A stretch of 64,000 nt of DNA from the NCBI GenBank assembly GCA_002071415.1, contig MWFC01000002.1:62001-126000 (forward strand), read 5' to 3'. The notes under the pieces are model-generated. The model was not told the origin of the DNA. It was given only the letters and a program-made list of their open reading frames with translations, and made no database searches. The DNA is from Bacteroidetes bacterium ADurb.Bin012. Lineage in GTDB: Bacteria; Bacteroidota; Bacteroidia; Bacteroidales; TTA-H9. Position 1 is the first letter of the stretch, and every line of letters starts with the position of its first letter. Made by a program: the position numbers and the translations under genes. Of this stretch, positions 29,401 through 37,867 are shown piece by piece.

Positions 29401-29530
29401 AGTTGCGTTAAGTAGTAAGGGTTGCGAAAAACATAGTAATTGGTGAATGGGGTTGAGGTTTGATGAGTATGAAGTTAAAAGCTAAAAGTTCATAAAGTTG
29501 AAAATGGAGGAAAGGAGGACAGAGAAAAGG

Positions 29531-29700
29531 AGAATGGTGGATGGTGATTAGTGGATAGTGGATGGTGGTTAGTGGATGGAGTTTGTTAGTTGTTAGTTGT
29601 TAGTTGTTCGTTTGAGTTTGGGATTTGTTTGTAATTTGGAATTTTATGGTTGTTCGTTGTCAGTTATTTGTTGTCAGTTGAAATTTGCTTGTAATTTGGT
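29531..29700. repeat. Degenerate short tandem repeats
   Basis: GTGGATGGTGATTA / GTGGATAGTGGATGGTGGTTA / GTGGATGG form a degenerate GTGGAT-based repeat at 29537-29580. Three perfect copies of GTTAGTT follow at 29585-29605. A looser duplication containing GTTGTTCGTT...TTTGTAATTTGG continues to about 29700. The units are too short and variable for CRISPR. Confidence 0.6.
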
Positions 29701-30336
29701 GGTTTTTTAGTTGTTAAAAGAGGGTGGATCAGAGAGAAAAATAAAAATGTTCTCACAGATATAGCAGAAAAAAGCCCTTGCAGATGTTCACAGAAAATCA
29801 GCGTAAATCAGCAAGAAAAAATAAAGTTCTCCCAACTTTGATAGTCCCCTTGTCTCTTCGTCTTAAATCCTCCCATTCTTCTCGTCGCTTTATCTCGAAG
29901 TCTTAAAGCAAACTTTACAGAACTTCGTTGAATTGGCTGCGCAACCCTTCAATTAAAAAGGGGGTTGGAAAATGAAAATTTAAACTTAGAATTTTCGTTG
30001 GAGAAGTTGAACAATAAAGCCAATCTGAATGAGAGCATCTTTGCGATGATGTATTATGCTATAATCCAAATAATTATTCTATTTATTTACTAACTAACTT
30101 TGAACTTGTCATCTATTCGCAAATCTTGGATAAAAAAATTTGTATAGAAATAAAATTATATTTGACCTTTTATCGTTGAGAATAATTTCTGCACAATCGA
30201 AATACAAAAGAAAAATGGTGAATAAATACATAATAAAAATGCTTTGGAATTTATTTATTAAATTTCAACTTTCTGATAAAAATTGTTTTACCTTTCCCTT
30301 CATCTATTCCGTCTTAGAAATGTTATAAAATAGTTG

Positions 30337-30366
30337 AATAATTATCTCAAACTCGTTATATATTTG
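30337..30366 (+). promoter_or_regulatory. Candidate promoter of the hdr-flx operon
   Basis: TATATTTG at 30359-30366 fits TAnnTTTG. The nearest upstream TTG is 22 bases away (30334-30336), longer than the ideal 19, so the -33 part is weak. A start near 30373 would leave a leader of about 13 bases before hdrC. Confidence 0.45.
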
Positions 30367-30385
30367 CGGTATAAAATTTTTGACT

Positions 30386-30970
30386 ATGCCTAAGGCGTGT
30401 TTTTATTTAAATAATTCGTTGGCAAACAGCATCAATGAACATGTAGATATTTCGGTTGCAAGGTGTTATCAATGCGGGAAATGCTCTGCGGGCTGTCCTA
30501 TTGTTGAATTTATGGATTATTCACCGAGTTTGGTGTTACGATATCTTCAAACTGAATTACCCGAAAACGATGATGCTGTCTTGCGTTCCAAGACAATTTG
30601 GTATTGTTTGTCTTGTGAAATGTGTATTGCACGTTGTCCGATGGAAGTGGACATTCCTGTTATTATGGATTTTTTAAGAATCGAATCGATACGATTAAGA
30701 AAAACCCATAAAGAAGTAAAGAACATCATCAGATTTCATAAAGCCTTTCTGAACACCATTAAACGTAATGGAAGGCTGCACGAAATGGGGTTAGTATTGG
30801 ATTACAAGACGAGGTCGTTAGATCTGCTTCAGGATCTGGCTTTATCGCCCGGTATGTTCAAAAGAGGAAAGTTAAGAATATTGCCCGAACAGGTCAAGAA
30901 TCGCAAAGAAATTAAACATATTTTTACCATAGGGTCGAATAAACGAAAGAATAAATCGATAAAGAATTAA
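30386..30970 (+). CDS. hdrC: Heterodisulfide reductase subunit C-like protein
   Basis: HdrC carries electrons from HdrA to the active site in HdrB. The frame could open at a TTG (30380), but the ATG at 30386 is preferred, giving 194 residues. Two complete 4Fe-4S motifs are present: Cys27-Cys30-Cys33-Cys37-Pro (CYQCGKCSAGCP) and Cys74-Cys77-Cys80-Cys84-Pro (CLSCEMCIARCP). No membrane helices are seen, so it is the soluble HdrC type. hdrB starts 3 bases after its stop. It is the first gene of a seven-gene operon. Confidence 0.9.
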   Translation: MPKACFYLNNSLANSINEHVDISVARCYQCGKCSAGCPIVEFMDYSPSLVLRYLQTELPENDDAVLRSKTIWYCLSCEMCIARCPMEVDIPVIMDFLRIESIRLRKTHKEVKNIIRFHKAFLNTIKRNGRLHEMGLVLDYKTRSLDLLQDLALSPGMFKRGKLRILPEQVKNRKEIKHIFTIGSNKRKNKSIKN

Positions 30971-30973
30971 CGC

Positions 30974-31879
30974 ATGAAACTTGGATTTTATCCCGGATGT
31001 TCACTGGAGGGATCATCGAGAGAATATAACGAGTCGACGATAGCCATTGCCGAAAAATTCGATATAGAATTAGTTCAAATTCCCGATTGGAATTGCTGTG
31101 GTGCTACAGCGGCTCATAATTTAGATAAAAAATTATCTTTATTGCTTCCGGCACGTAACCTTGTCCTTGCCGAGGAAGGGGGATTGAAAGATGTTGTTGT
31201 CCCTTGTGCAGCATGCTTTAGCCGATTGAGTACCACACACCATGAATTATTACTTGATGAAGAATTGCGGCATCAGGTCGATAATATTTTCGGGAAACAT
31301 TATAAGGGAAGCATCCGCATTTTAAATGTCATTCAATTTATTCATGAATACATTTTAGAGAAGCTGGATGAAAAGATTGTAAACGAATTTCGGAATAAAG
31401 TAGCTTGCTATTATGGGTGCTTACTGGTACGTCCTCATAAAATACTGAATTTTGACAGAACCGAAGATCCTCAAACTATGGATTTGGTGATGAAAAAATT
31501 AGGGGCTGAACCTATTGACTGGGCATATAAAACGGAATGCTGTGGTGCAGGATTTTCTGTTTCATTTACCGATGCCGTGTCGAAGCTATCGGGAAAGATC
31601 GTTGAAGACGCTATTCACAGAGGCGCCGAAGCCATCATTGTTGCGTGCCCAATGTGCCAATCCAATCTCGATATGAGACGATGTGGCATCGATAAATATT
31701 TAGGGAAAAGAACCAATATCCCTGTATTATATATTACTCAAGCTATTGGTTTGGCTTTAGGAATGAATATGAAACAGCTTGGATTACATCGTCATTTCGT
31801 TCCTGTTAACTTTGATAAATTCAAGTTAATTAAGAAACAAACCAAAGTCGAAGAACCACAAAAAATGGAGGAAAAATAA
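30974..31879 (+). CDS. hdrB: Heterodisulfide reductase subunit B-like protein (two CCG domains)
   Basis: HdrB holds the non-cubane iron-sulfur clusters that reduce a disulfide. The 301-residue product has two intact CCG domains. The first is Cys9-x31-Cys41Cys42-x35-Cys78-x2-Cys81; the second is Cys149-x39-Cys189Cys190-x34-Cys225-x2-Cys228. Both spacings match the family pattern, so catalytic capacity appears complete. In methanogens the substrate is CoM-S-S-CoB. This bacterium should lack those cofactors, so another disulfide or a protein partner is expected. hdrA begins within the stop codon. Confidence 0.92.
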   Translation: MKLGFYPGCSLEGSSREYNESTIAIAEKFDIELVQIPDWNCCGATAAHNLDKKLSLLLPARNLVLAEEGGLKDVVVPCAACFSRLSTTHHELLLDEELRHQVDNIFGKHYKGSIRILNVIQFIHEYILEKLDEKIVNEFRNKVACYYGCLLVRPHKILNFDRTEDPQTMDLVMKKLGAEPIDWAYKTECCGAGFSVSFTDAVSKLSGKIVEDAIHRGAEAIIVACPMCQSNLDMRRCGIDKYLGKRTNIPVLYITQAIGLALGMNMKQLGLHRHFVPVNFDKFKLIKKQTKVEEPQKMEEK

Positions 31880-33882
31880 TGGCACGAATAGGAGTTTTTA
31901 TCTGTCATTGTGGCGAAAACATTGGCGAAACCGTCGATTGCACCAAGCTGGCAGAAGTCACTTCTCGTTTTCCGGGCGTAGTTAAAAGTGTAGATTATAA
32001 ATATATGTGTTCCGAACCGGGTCAAACCTTGATCAAGGAAGCTATAAAGGAAAATAGACTCACCGGAGTTGTGGTAGCCGCCTGTTCACCCCGAATGCAT
32101 GAATCTACTTTTCGTAAGACTTGTTCTGAAGCCGGATTGAATCCTTTTTTATGCGAAATAGCAAACCTTAGGGAGCATTGTTCATGGGTACACGAAAAAA
32201 GTGAAGAAGCAACCAACAAGGCTATTGATATAGTTCGTGCACTGGTAGAAAAAGTCAAACTAAACGAACCACTCTATCCTATAAAAGTTCCTGTTACCAA
32301 AACAGCTCTTGTGATTGGAGGTGGTGTTGCTGGAATCCAGGCAGCTCTGGATATCGCCAATGGTGGTCATAAGGTTATTTTAGTCGAAAAAAATCCATCT
32401 ATCGGTGGGCATATGTCACAATTGTCTGAAACATTTCCCACACTCGATTGCTCTCAATGTATATTAACCCCTCGAATGGTTGAATTAGCTCAGCATCCCA
32501 ATATCACGCTATATTCATATGCTGAATTGGAAAGCCTCGATGGATTTATCGGAAATTTCAAAGTTAAAATCCGTAAGAAAGCAAAAAGCATTGACGAGAA
32601 TTTATGTACGGGATGTGGACTTTGTACTACGAAATGTCCCGTAAAAAAAATCCCCAATGAATTTGACGAAAATCTAAGTTACAGAAAAGCCATTTATGTT
32701 CCTTTTCCACAAGCCGTGCCCAACAAACCTGTGATTGATAGGGAAAACTGCACTTATTATTTGAAAGGGAAATGCAAGATATGCGAAAGATTTTGCCCTA
32801 CACAGGCTATTCGCTTCGACCAACAAGATGAAATTATCGAAGTTGAGGCAGGTGCTATTGTTTTAGCCACAGGATTTGATATTAAGAGAGCAGATTTCTT
32901 CCCCGAATATGGCTTTGGCAAATATAAGGACGTTATCGATGGATTGCAATTTGAACGTATTGCCTCAGCATCGGGACCTACATTGGGCGAAATACGCAGA
33001 CTATCGGATGGAAAAATTCCTAAGAAGGTGGTTTTTATTGCATGTGCCGGTTCCCGTGACCCTGCCAAGGGTATAGAGTACTGTTCCAAAATTTGTTGCA
33101 TGTATACGGCTAAACATGCCATCCTGTATAAACACAAAATTCACGATGGTCAAGCGTATGTATTTTACATGGATATCCGTGCAGGTGGAAAGAACTATGA
33201 TGAGTTTACCCGAAGAGCTATAGAAGAAGAAGGGGCAAAATATATCAGAGGCAGGGTTTCGAGAATATATGAACGTGACGGAAAGTTAATCGTTGTGGGT
33301 GCTGATACACTGATGAATGCCCGCCCCGTGGTAATCGAAGCAGATATGGTGGTATTGGCTACGGCAGGCGTTGCTAGCCCAGGTTCTGAAGAATTGGCCC
33401 AAAAACTCCATGTTGCATACGACCAGTATAAGTTTTTTACCGAAGCACATCCAAAATTACGACCGGTAGAAACCAATACAGCAGGAATATTTTTAGCCGG
33501 TGCCTGTCAAAGCATTAAGGATATTCCTGAATCAGTATCACAAGCATCAGGAGCCGCTGCCAAAGTTTGTGGGTTATTCTCGCAAAATGAGCTTACTCGA
33601 GATCCATTGATTGCCGTGGTTAATAGAACGGCACCTCCCTTGTATTCTACCTGCGTCGGCTGTTTCTTATGTCAGAGTGTATGCCCCTATCAGGCTATAG
33701 AAAAAGAAGAAATCAAGGCTAAGGACGGAAGCGTAATTAAAATTATAGCAAAAATTAATCCCGGTTTGTGTCAGGGGTGTGGTTCATGTGTGGCACTTTG
33801 CCGTACCAAGTCTATTGACCTCTTGGGATATACCAATAGACAAATTTATGCAGAAGTTGATGCAATTTTAAATACATTATAA
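31879..33882 (+). CDS. hdrA: Heterodisulfide reductase subunit A-like flavoprotein
   Basis: HdrA carries the FAD that bifurcates electrons between ferredoxin and the HdrB disulfide. The 667-residue product is full length. It has the N-terminal cysteine domain (Cys10, Cys21, Cys44, Cys69), the FAD-binding motif VIGGGVAGIQAALDIA at 145-160, an inserted ferredoxin (Cys243-246-249-253 and Cys291, 299, 302, 306) and a C-terminal ferredoxin domain (Cys592-595-598-602 and Cys631-634-637-641). The position that is selenocysteine in some methanogen homologues reads as cysteine (LDCSQC). It is one base from flxD. Confidence 0.93.
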   Translation: MARIGVFICHCGENIGETVDCTKLAEVTSRFPGVVKSVDYKYMCSEPGQTLIKEAIKENRLTGVVVAACSPRMHESTFRKTCSEAGLNPFLCEIANLREHCSWVHEKSEEATNKAIDIVRALVEKVKLNEPLYPIKVPVTKTALVIGGGVAGIQAALDIANGGHKVILVEKNPSIGGHMSQLSETFPTLDCSQCILTPRMVELAQHPNITLYSYAELESLDGFIGNFKVKIRKKAKSIDENLCTGCGLCTTKCPVKKIPNEFDENLSYRKAIYVPFPQAVPNKPVIDRENCTYYLKGKCKICERFCPTQAIRFDQQDEIIEVEAGAIVLATGFDIKRADFFPEYGFGKYKDVIDGLQFERIASASGPTLGEIRRLSDGKIPKKVVFIACAGSRDPAKGIEYCSKICCMYTAKHAILYKHKIHDGQAYVFYMDIRAGGKNYDEFTRRAIEEEGAKYIRGRVSRIYERDGKLIVVGADTLMNARPVVIEADMVVLATAGVASPGSEELAQKLHVAYDQYKFFTEAHPKLRPVETNTAGIFLAGACQSIKDIPESVSQASGAAAKVCGLFSQNELTRDPLIAVVNRTAPPLYSTCVGCFLCQSVCPYQAIEKEEIKAKDGSVIKIIAKINPGLCQGCGSCVALCRTKSIDLLGYTNRQIYAEVDAILNTL

Positions 33883-33883
33883 C

Positions 33884-34330
33884 ATGGACGAATTCGAACC
33901 AAAAATCGTAGCCTTTGTATGTAATTGGTGTACTTATGCAGGCGCAGACCTCACAGGAACAAGCAGAATAAAATATGCTCCGAACGTAAGGATTATACGA
34001 TTCCCATGCACAGGAAGAATTGATTTTATGTTCATTCTCAAAGCATTTGCCCGAGGAGCCGATGGAATTATTGTTTCTGGATGTCATCCAAACGATTGTC
34101 ATTATACATCAGGGAATTTCCATGCTCGAAGAAGATGGATAGTATTCAGAAGTTTACTCGATTTTTTAGGTATCGACGTTAGAAGAATAACTTTTTCATG
34201 GGTTTCGGCCGCCGAAGGTGCAAAATGGGCCGACCTGGTAAATCAAACTACTGCCGAAATCCGTAAATTAGGACCCTATACCAGTTACCATAAAATATCT
34301 AAACCAGAAGAGGAAGTAATCTATGGATAG
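33884..34330 (+). CDS. flxD: MvhD/FlxD-type iron-sulfur protein
   Basis: A 148-residue homologue of MvhD, the [2Fe-2S] subunit that links an electron donor to HdrA. It begins with IVAFVCNWCTYAGAD and has the five conserved cysteines Cys13, Cys16, Cys42, Cys67 and Cys72 (FPCTGRID, SGCHPNDCHY). In methanogens MvhD works with a NiFe hydrogenase; no hydrogenase genes occur here. Its place next to flxC-flxB-flxA indicates the FlxD role, carrying electrons from NADH to HdrA. It overlaps flxC by 8 bases. Confidence 0.9.
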   Translation: MDEFEPKIVAFVCNWCTYAGADLTGTSRIKYAPNVRIIRFPCTGRIDFMFILKAFARGADGIIVSGCHPNDCHYTSGNFHARRRWIVFRSLLDFLGIDVRRITFSWVSAAEGAKWADLVNQTTAEIRKLGPYTSYHKISKPEEEVIYG

Positions 34331-35123
34331 AGTAAAACAAAAAGCAAGAGATCTGCTTGATTCGAATAAGGTTCAAGTGGTGATTGGCTATGAAGAAGGT
34401 ACAGACGGAACGGCAAGACCGGTTTTTATCATGGATTCAAAAAATATAGATAAACTCATTTTCAACGACCGTTGCTATCATAATCTTGCTGTTTATTTAA
34501 CCAAGGTTGAAGTCGAGAAGATTGGAAGAGTGGCTGTGGAGGCTTCATTGAATACACTTAAAGGTATTGTAAAATTAGCATCTGAAGGTCAATTTGTGTT
34601 CGAAGACATAGATATTTTGGGTGTAAACCGAAATGGCGAATTATACGAATTTGCCAGTTTGGATGAGGTGATAGACTATATCGATCAGCATCCTGTTGAA
34701 TACAGTCCCGAAGAAATATCCCTTCTTCGGAAGATCGAATCTATGACTAGGGAAGAACGTTGGGAATACTGGCAAGAAGAGTTTTCGCGTTGCATTCGAT
34801 GTTATGCATGTCGTGCAGCATGCCCAAATTGTTATTGCGATGCTTGCATCGTGGATATTAACCAGCCACAATGGATTTCTCCTACTCCCGACGCCTTGGG
34901 AAATTTAGAATGGCATATCATCAGAGCAATGCACTTAGCCGGTCGTTGTGTCAATTGTGGTGCCTGTGCCAAAGCATGCCCCGTTGATATCCCATTAAAC
35001 ATCTTAAACCTCAAATTAGCAGAGGAAATTAGTAAGAACTTTGGAATATCTGAGGAATTTTTGCTAACAAATTATCCTTTAGCTATTTATGATCCAAACG
35101 ATAAAGAAAATTTTATTAAATAA
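34323..35123 (+). CDS. flxC: FlxC-like 2x[4Fe-4S] protein
   Basis: A 266-residue soluble iron-sulfur protein. The N-terminal 140 residues have no metal motif; they include GYEEGTDGTARPVF, a feature I associate with ferredoxin-linked Flx/F420-dehydrogenase-like proteins. The C-terminal half has Cys157-160-163-167 (CIRCYACRAACP) and Cys209-212-215-219 (CVNCGACAKACP), plus three further cysteines at 170, 172 and 175. Position between flxD and flxB supports the FlxC assignment. The name is based on gene order and domain pattern. Confidence 0.75.
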   Translation: MDRVKQKARDLLDSNKVQVVIGYEEGTDGTARPVFIMDSKNIDKLIFNDRCYHNLAVYLTKVEVEKIGRVAVEASLNTLKGIVKLASEGQFVFEDIDILGVNRNGELYEFASLDEVIDYIDQHPVEYSPEEISLLRKIESMTREERWEYWQEEFSRCIRCYACRAACPNCYCDACIVDINQPQWISPTPDALGNLEWHIIRAMHLAGRCVNCGACAKACPVDIPLNILNLKLAEEISKNFGISEEFLLTNYPLAIYDPNDKENFIK

Positions 35124-35127
35124 GGCT

Positions 35128-36144
35128 ATGACACCACAAAATAAATTATTGAAAAAAGAATGCCTCCCCACGTTTGTTGAAACCTTGGTCAAAGGTGGAA
35201 AATTGTTGTATGCCCCTACAAAAGAAAATGAAAGGATTGAATTTAAACTCATAGAAAATTTCAGCGAGATATATCTCGATTATATCCAAACCACTAAATC
35301 TATTAAAAGTATTGTATTCCCGCCAATAGAGAAATTATTCGAATACGTAGCCGATAAGGAACATGTCGAAATCAAGGACGTGAATTTGAATACTATCCCC
35401 GAAACCATCGTATTTGGCGCACACCCTTGTGATGCTGCGTCATTCAAGGTACTGAATGCCGTTTTTACATGGGATTGTAATGATGAATTTTTCCTTACCC
35501 GCAAGGATAAAACTACAGTTATAGGGCTGAGTTGTAAAAATCATGACGATTATTGTTTTTGTACATCGGTGGATTTGAATCCTGGTTCGACCGAAGGCAG
35601 CGATATTTTGCTGACGAGAATCGAAAACGATAATTACCTGGCCGAAATTATGACTGAAAAAGGTGAAGCAGTATATAAACTTGTAAAAAATTTGTTCGAA
35701 CCTGCTCCCCAAGTGGACAAAAATGCCTTTGTAACCCAATTGCCCAAACTTTTCGATTTGAATGATCTACGAGGAAAATTGTCGTTCGAAGGTCTTTCAT
35801 GGATGCAACAGTCATTACGTTGTCTTAGCTGTGGAACATGTGCTTATGTGTGCCCTACCTGCTCTTGTTTCGATATTCAAGATATAGGCAATCAAACCAA
35901 AGGCAAAAGGGTTAGAATATGGGATACCTGTGCTTTGCCTCAATTTACCCTGCATACGTCGGGGCATAATCCACGCCATTTTCAAAACGAACGTTGGAGG
36001 CAACGTATTATGCATAAATTTTCTTATGAGCCAGAACGGTTACATGTTTACGGCTGCGTTGGTTGTGGCCGTTGTTCAAGAGCCTGTCCGGTAAACATCA
36101 ATATTTTGGAAAACCTCATTGAAATTAGTGGAGGAAACAAATAA
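35128..36144 (+). CDS. flxB: FlxB-like 4Fe-4S protein (AsrA-related)
   Basis: I start it at the ATG at 35128, 4 bases after flxC, giving 338 residues; the frame is open further upstream inside flxC. The N-terminal 200 residues have GAHPCDAASFKVLN and SCKNHDDYCFCTS, typical of AsrA/hydrogenase subunit-B-like proteins. The C-terminal part has Cys232-235-238-242 (CLSCGTCAYVCP) and Cys310-313-316-320 (CVGCGRCSRACP). It is expected to transfer electrons from FlxA. The stop codon overlaps the flxA start. Confidence 0.8.
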   Translation: MTPQNKLLKKECLPTFVETLVKGGKLLYAPTKENERIEFKLIENFSEIYLDYIQTTKSIKSIVFPPIEKLFEYVADKEHVEIKDVNLNTIPETIVFGAHPCDAASFKVLNAVFTWDCNDEFFLTRKDKTTVIGLSCKNHDDYCFCTSVDLNPGSTEGSDILLTRIENDNYLAEIMTEKGEAVYKLVKNLFEPAPQVDKNAFVTQLPKLFDLNDLRGKLSFEGLSWMQQSLRCLSCGTCAYVCPTCSCFDIQDIGNQTKGKRVRIWDTCALPQFTLHTSGHNPRHFQNERWRQRIMHKFSYEPERLHVYGCVGCGRCSRACPVNINILENLIEISGGNK

Positions 36145-36983
36145 TGCGCAACGACAATATTTATAAACCTTGTTTGATGAGAATTGAAAAGGTTACCGAT
36201 GAGGCACCCGATGTAAAGACGTTTCGACTGAAATTTATCGACGATGTACAAGCCAGAAATTTTGATTTCAAAGCCGGTCAATTTGGCGAATACTCTGTCA
36301 TGGGCGAAGGCGAATCGACTTTTTGTATTGCTTCTCCACCCACGCGAAAAGGTTATATAGAATGTACGTTCAGAAAAACAGGAAGGGTTACATCGGCATT
36401 GGCAAACAAGGAAGAAGGAGAAATAATTGGCTTCAGAGGGCCTTATGGAAACAGATTCCCCATTGAAGAATGGAAAGGTAAAAACCTCTTGTTCGTTGCA
36501 GGCGGTATTGCCTTGCCCCCAATGAGATGTGTCATCTGGAATTGCCTCGATTTGCGGGAAGATTATAAAGACATTACTATCGTATATGGGGCAAAAACTG
36601 TCGATGATTTGATATATAAAAATGAACTCGAAGAATGGAACGAACGCCCCGATGTAACTCTCGTAACTACGGTTGACCCGGGAGGTGAAACACCCGCTTG
36701 GAAAGGACAAATAGGATTTGTGCCCACTATACTCGAAAAAATGGAACTCAAAGCCGAAAATACGATTGCCGTGGTTTGTGGACCCCCTATAATGATAAAG
36801 TTTACTTTCCCTGTTTTGGTAAAAGCAGAATTTAAAGAAGCCGATATTTTTACTACCCTCGAAAATCGTATGAAATGCGGTTTCGGAAAGTGTGGAAGAT
36901 GCAATGTCGGTAGCGTTTACGTCTGTAAAGACGGACCCGTGTTTACTTATGCACAATTGAAGAAATTGCCGGCTGAATATTGA
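36144..36983 (+). CDS. flxA: FlxA-like FAD/NAD(P)H-binding reductase (AsrB/PyrK-related)
   Basis: A 279-residue ferredoxin-NADP-reductase-family protein that should oxidise NAD(P)H. It has an FAD-binding beta-barrel (GQFGEYSVMGEGESTFCIAS), the NAD(P)-binding start LLFVAGGIALPPMR near 115-128, and VCGPPIMIKFT. The C-terminus has a [2Fe-2S] motif, Cys245-x4-Cys250-x2-Cys253-x7-Cys261, as in PyrK and AsrB. It is the last gene of the hdr-flx operon and the likely electron entry point. NADH rather than NADPH is assumed from the characterised Desulfovibrio system. Confidence 0.85.
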   Translation: MRNDNIYKPCLMRIEKVTDEAPDVKTFRLKFIDDVQARNFDFKAGQFGEYSVMGEGESTFCIASPPTRKGYIECTFRKTGRVTSALANKEEGEIIGFRGPYGNRFPIEEWKGKNLLFVAGGIALPPMRCVIWNCLDLREDYKDITIVYGAKTVDDLIYKNELEEWNERPDVTLVTTVDPGGETPAWKGQIGFVPTILEKMELKAENTIAVVCGPPIMIKFTFPVLVKAEFKEADIFTTLENRMKCGFGKCGRCNVGSVYVCKDGPVFTYAQLKKLPAEY

Positions 36984-37412
36984 TCGCACGTCTTTGATGC
37001 AGATTTCAATACGGTCATCTGCTGCACCAGCGGATATAAATAAGTAAATGATAATCTTCTATGAACACAAATACAGTTGAATCAGTATATTATAAGAATT
37101 CTAATGGCATATTTCCTCAATAGATTATAAATAAAAGTATAAAAAATGCCCATACATTTATGCTCGAGGAGGAATGAATTACCCCTTGGATGAAGCTTTA
37201 TGAAATAGAAAAAACCTCAGAGAAAGATTCTGGAAAATTTGGAATAGGTCATGGAAGTTCAACATAACTCAATCCCCATATCCCGCACACTATGTCAGTT
37301 TTTCATTCGCTAATTCCCAAACTCCAACCATCGCTTACTATTGGCCATAGCATATCTCGTTTATCTCAATATTTTCTGGATTTTCTTCCTCTACTTTACG
37401 GTTCTATTGTCG
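36984..37412. other. Intergenic region after the hdr-flx operon
   Basis: 430 AT-rich bases. I see no open frame with protein-like content, no clear terminator hairpin and no repeat. Confidence 0.4.
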
Positions 37413-37496
37413 TACCCGAGACAGGACTTGAACCTGCACATCCGTAAGGATACTAGTCCCTGAAACTAGCGCGTCTACCAATTCCGCCACTCGGGT
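37413..37496 (-). tRNA. tRNA-Leu (anticodon CAG)
   Basis: On the minus strand the sequence starts ACCCGAGTGGCGGAATTGG, and the 3' acceptor arm CTCGGGT pairs with the first seven bases. The anticodon stem CTAGT/ACTAG encloses the loop TTCAGGG, giving CAG. A long variable arm is present, as in class II tRNAs. The discriminator is A and CCA is not encoded. It lies 29 bases downstream of the other tRNA-Leu gene. Confidence 0.93.
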
Positions 37497-37522
37497 GAAA
37501 ATATGACTTGTTAACAACGGAA

Positions 37523-37609
37523 TGGTGCCCAGGACAAGACTCGAACTTGCACGCCCGAACGGACACTACCCCCTCAAAGTAGCGTGTCTACCAATTCCAC
37601 CACCTGGGC
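37523..37609 (-). tRNA. tRNA-Leu (anticodon GAG)
   Basis: On the minus strand GCCCAGG at the 5' end pairs with CCTGGGC, and the anticodon loop TTGAGGG gives GAG. A long variable arm (TGTCCGTTCGGGCGTG) marks a class II tRNA. The terminal ACCA is encoded here, unlike the neighbouring tRNA-Leu. It is the first gene of the pair. Confidence 0.93.
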
Positions 37610-37620
37610 TTTAAGTACTG

Positions 37621-37628
37621 CAAAAGTA
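37621..37628 (-). promoter_or_regulatory. -7 box of the tRNA-Leu pair
   Basis: TACTTTTG on the minus strand (37628-37621) fits the TAnnTTTG element. It would start transcription about 5 bases before the first tRNA. The -33 region reads TTA instead of TTG. Confidence 0.55.
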
Positions 37629-37867
37629 CAATAATTTTGTCTTTTCCTAAGTTCTCAAGAAAAAATTTTTATTTCTTCTCCTTTTATTTCGATATCGAGT
37701 AGTCGAATTCAAAGTAATGATATACAAACAATTCAATCTTAGTACTCTTTGAATGAATGAATTCCTGATTCGCAAAATCTTGGTCAAACTAATAAAATCA
37801 TCAGCGAATCATTTTGATGGAATATTTATTTATGAATCGAGCTAAAGAGGTTATTTTCTCTTTGATT

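Larger units (their letters stand above)
29401..30379. other. Long low-complexity intergenic region
   Basis: About 980 bases with no supportable gene. The first 300 bases are G/T-rich and internally repetitive (see the repeat at 29531-29700). The part after 29740 has word-like stretches such as CAGATGTTCACAGAAAATCAGCGTAAATCAGC, in imperfect short duplication. The last 100 bases lead into the hdr-flx promoter. Confidence 0.5.

Noticed and set aside
29585-29608. CRISPR-like array
   Set aside because: The units are 7 bases with no spacers, and no cas genes are in the window.
33884-34330. NiFe-hydrogenase (Mvh) operon suggested by an MvhD homologue
   Set aside because: No MvhA or MvhG subunit is present; the downstream genes are of FlxC, FlxB and FlxA type.
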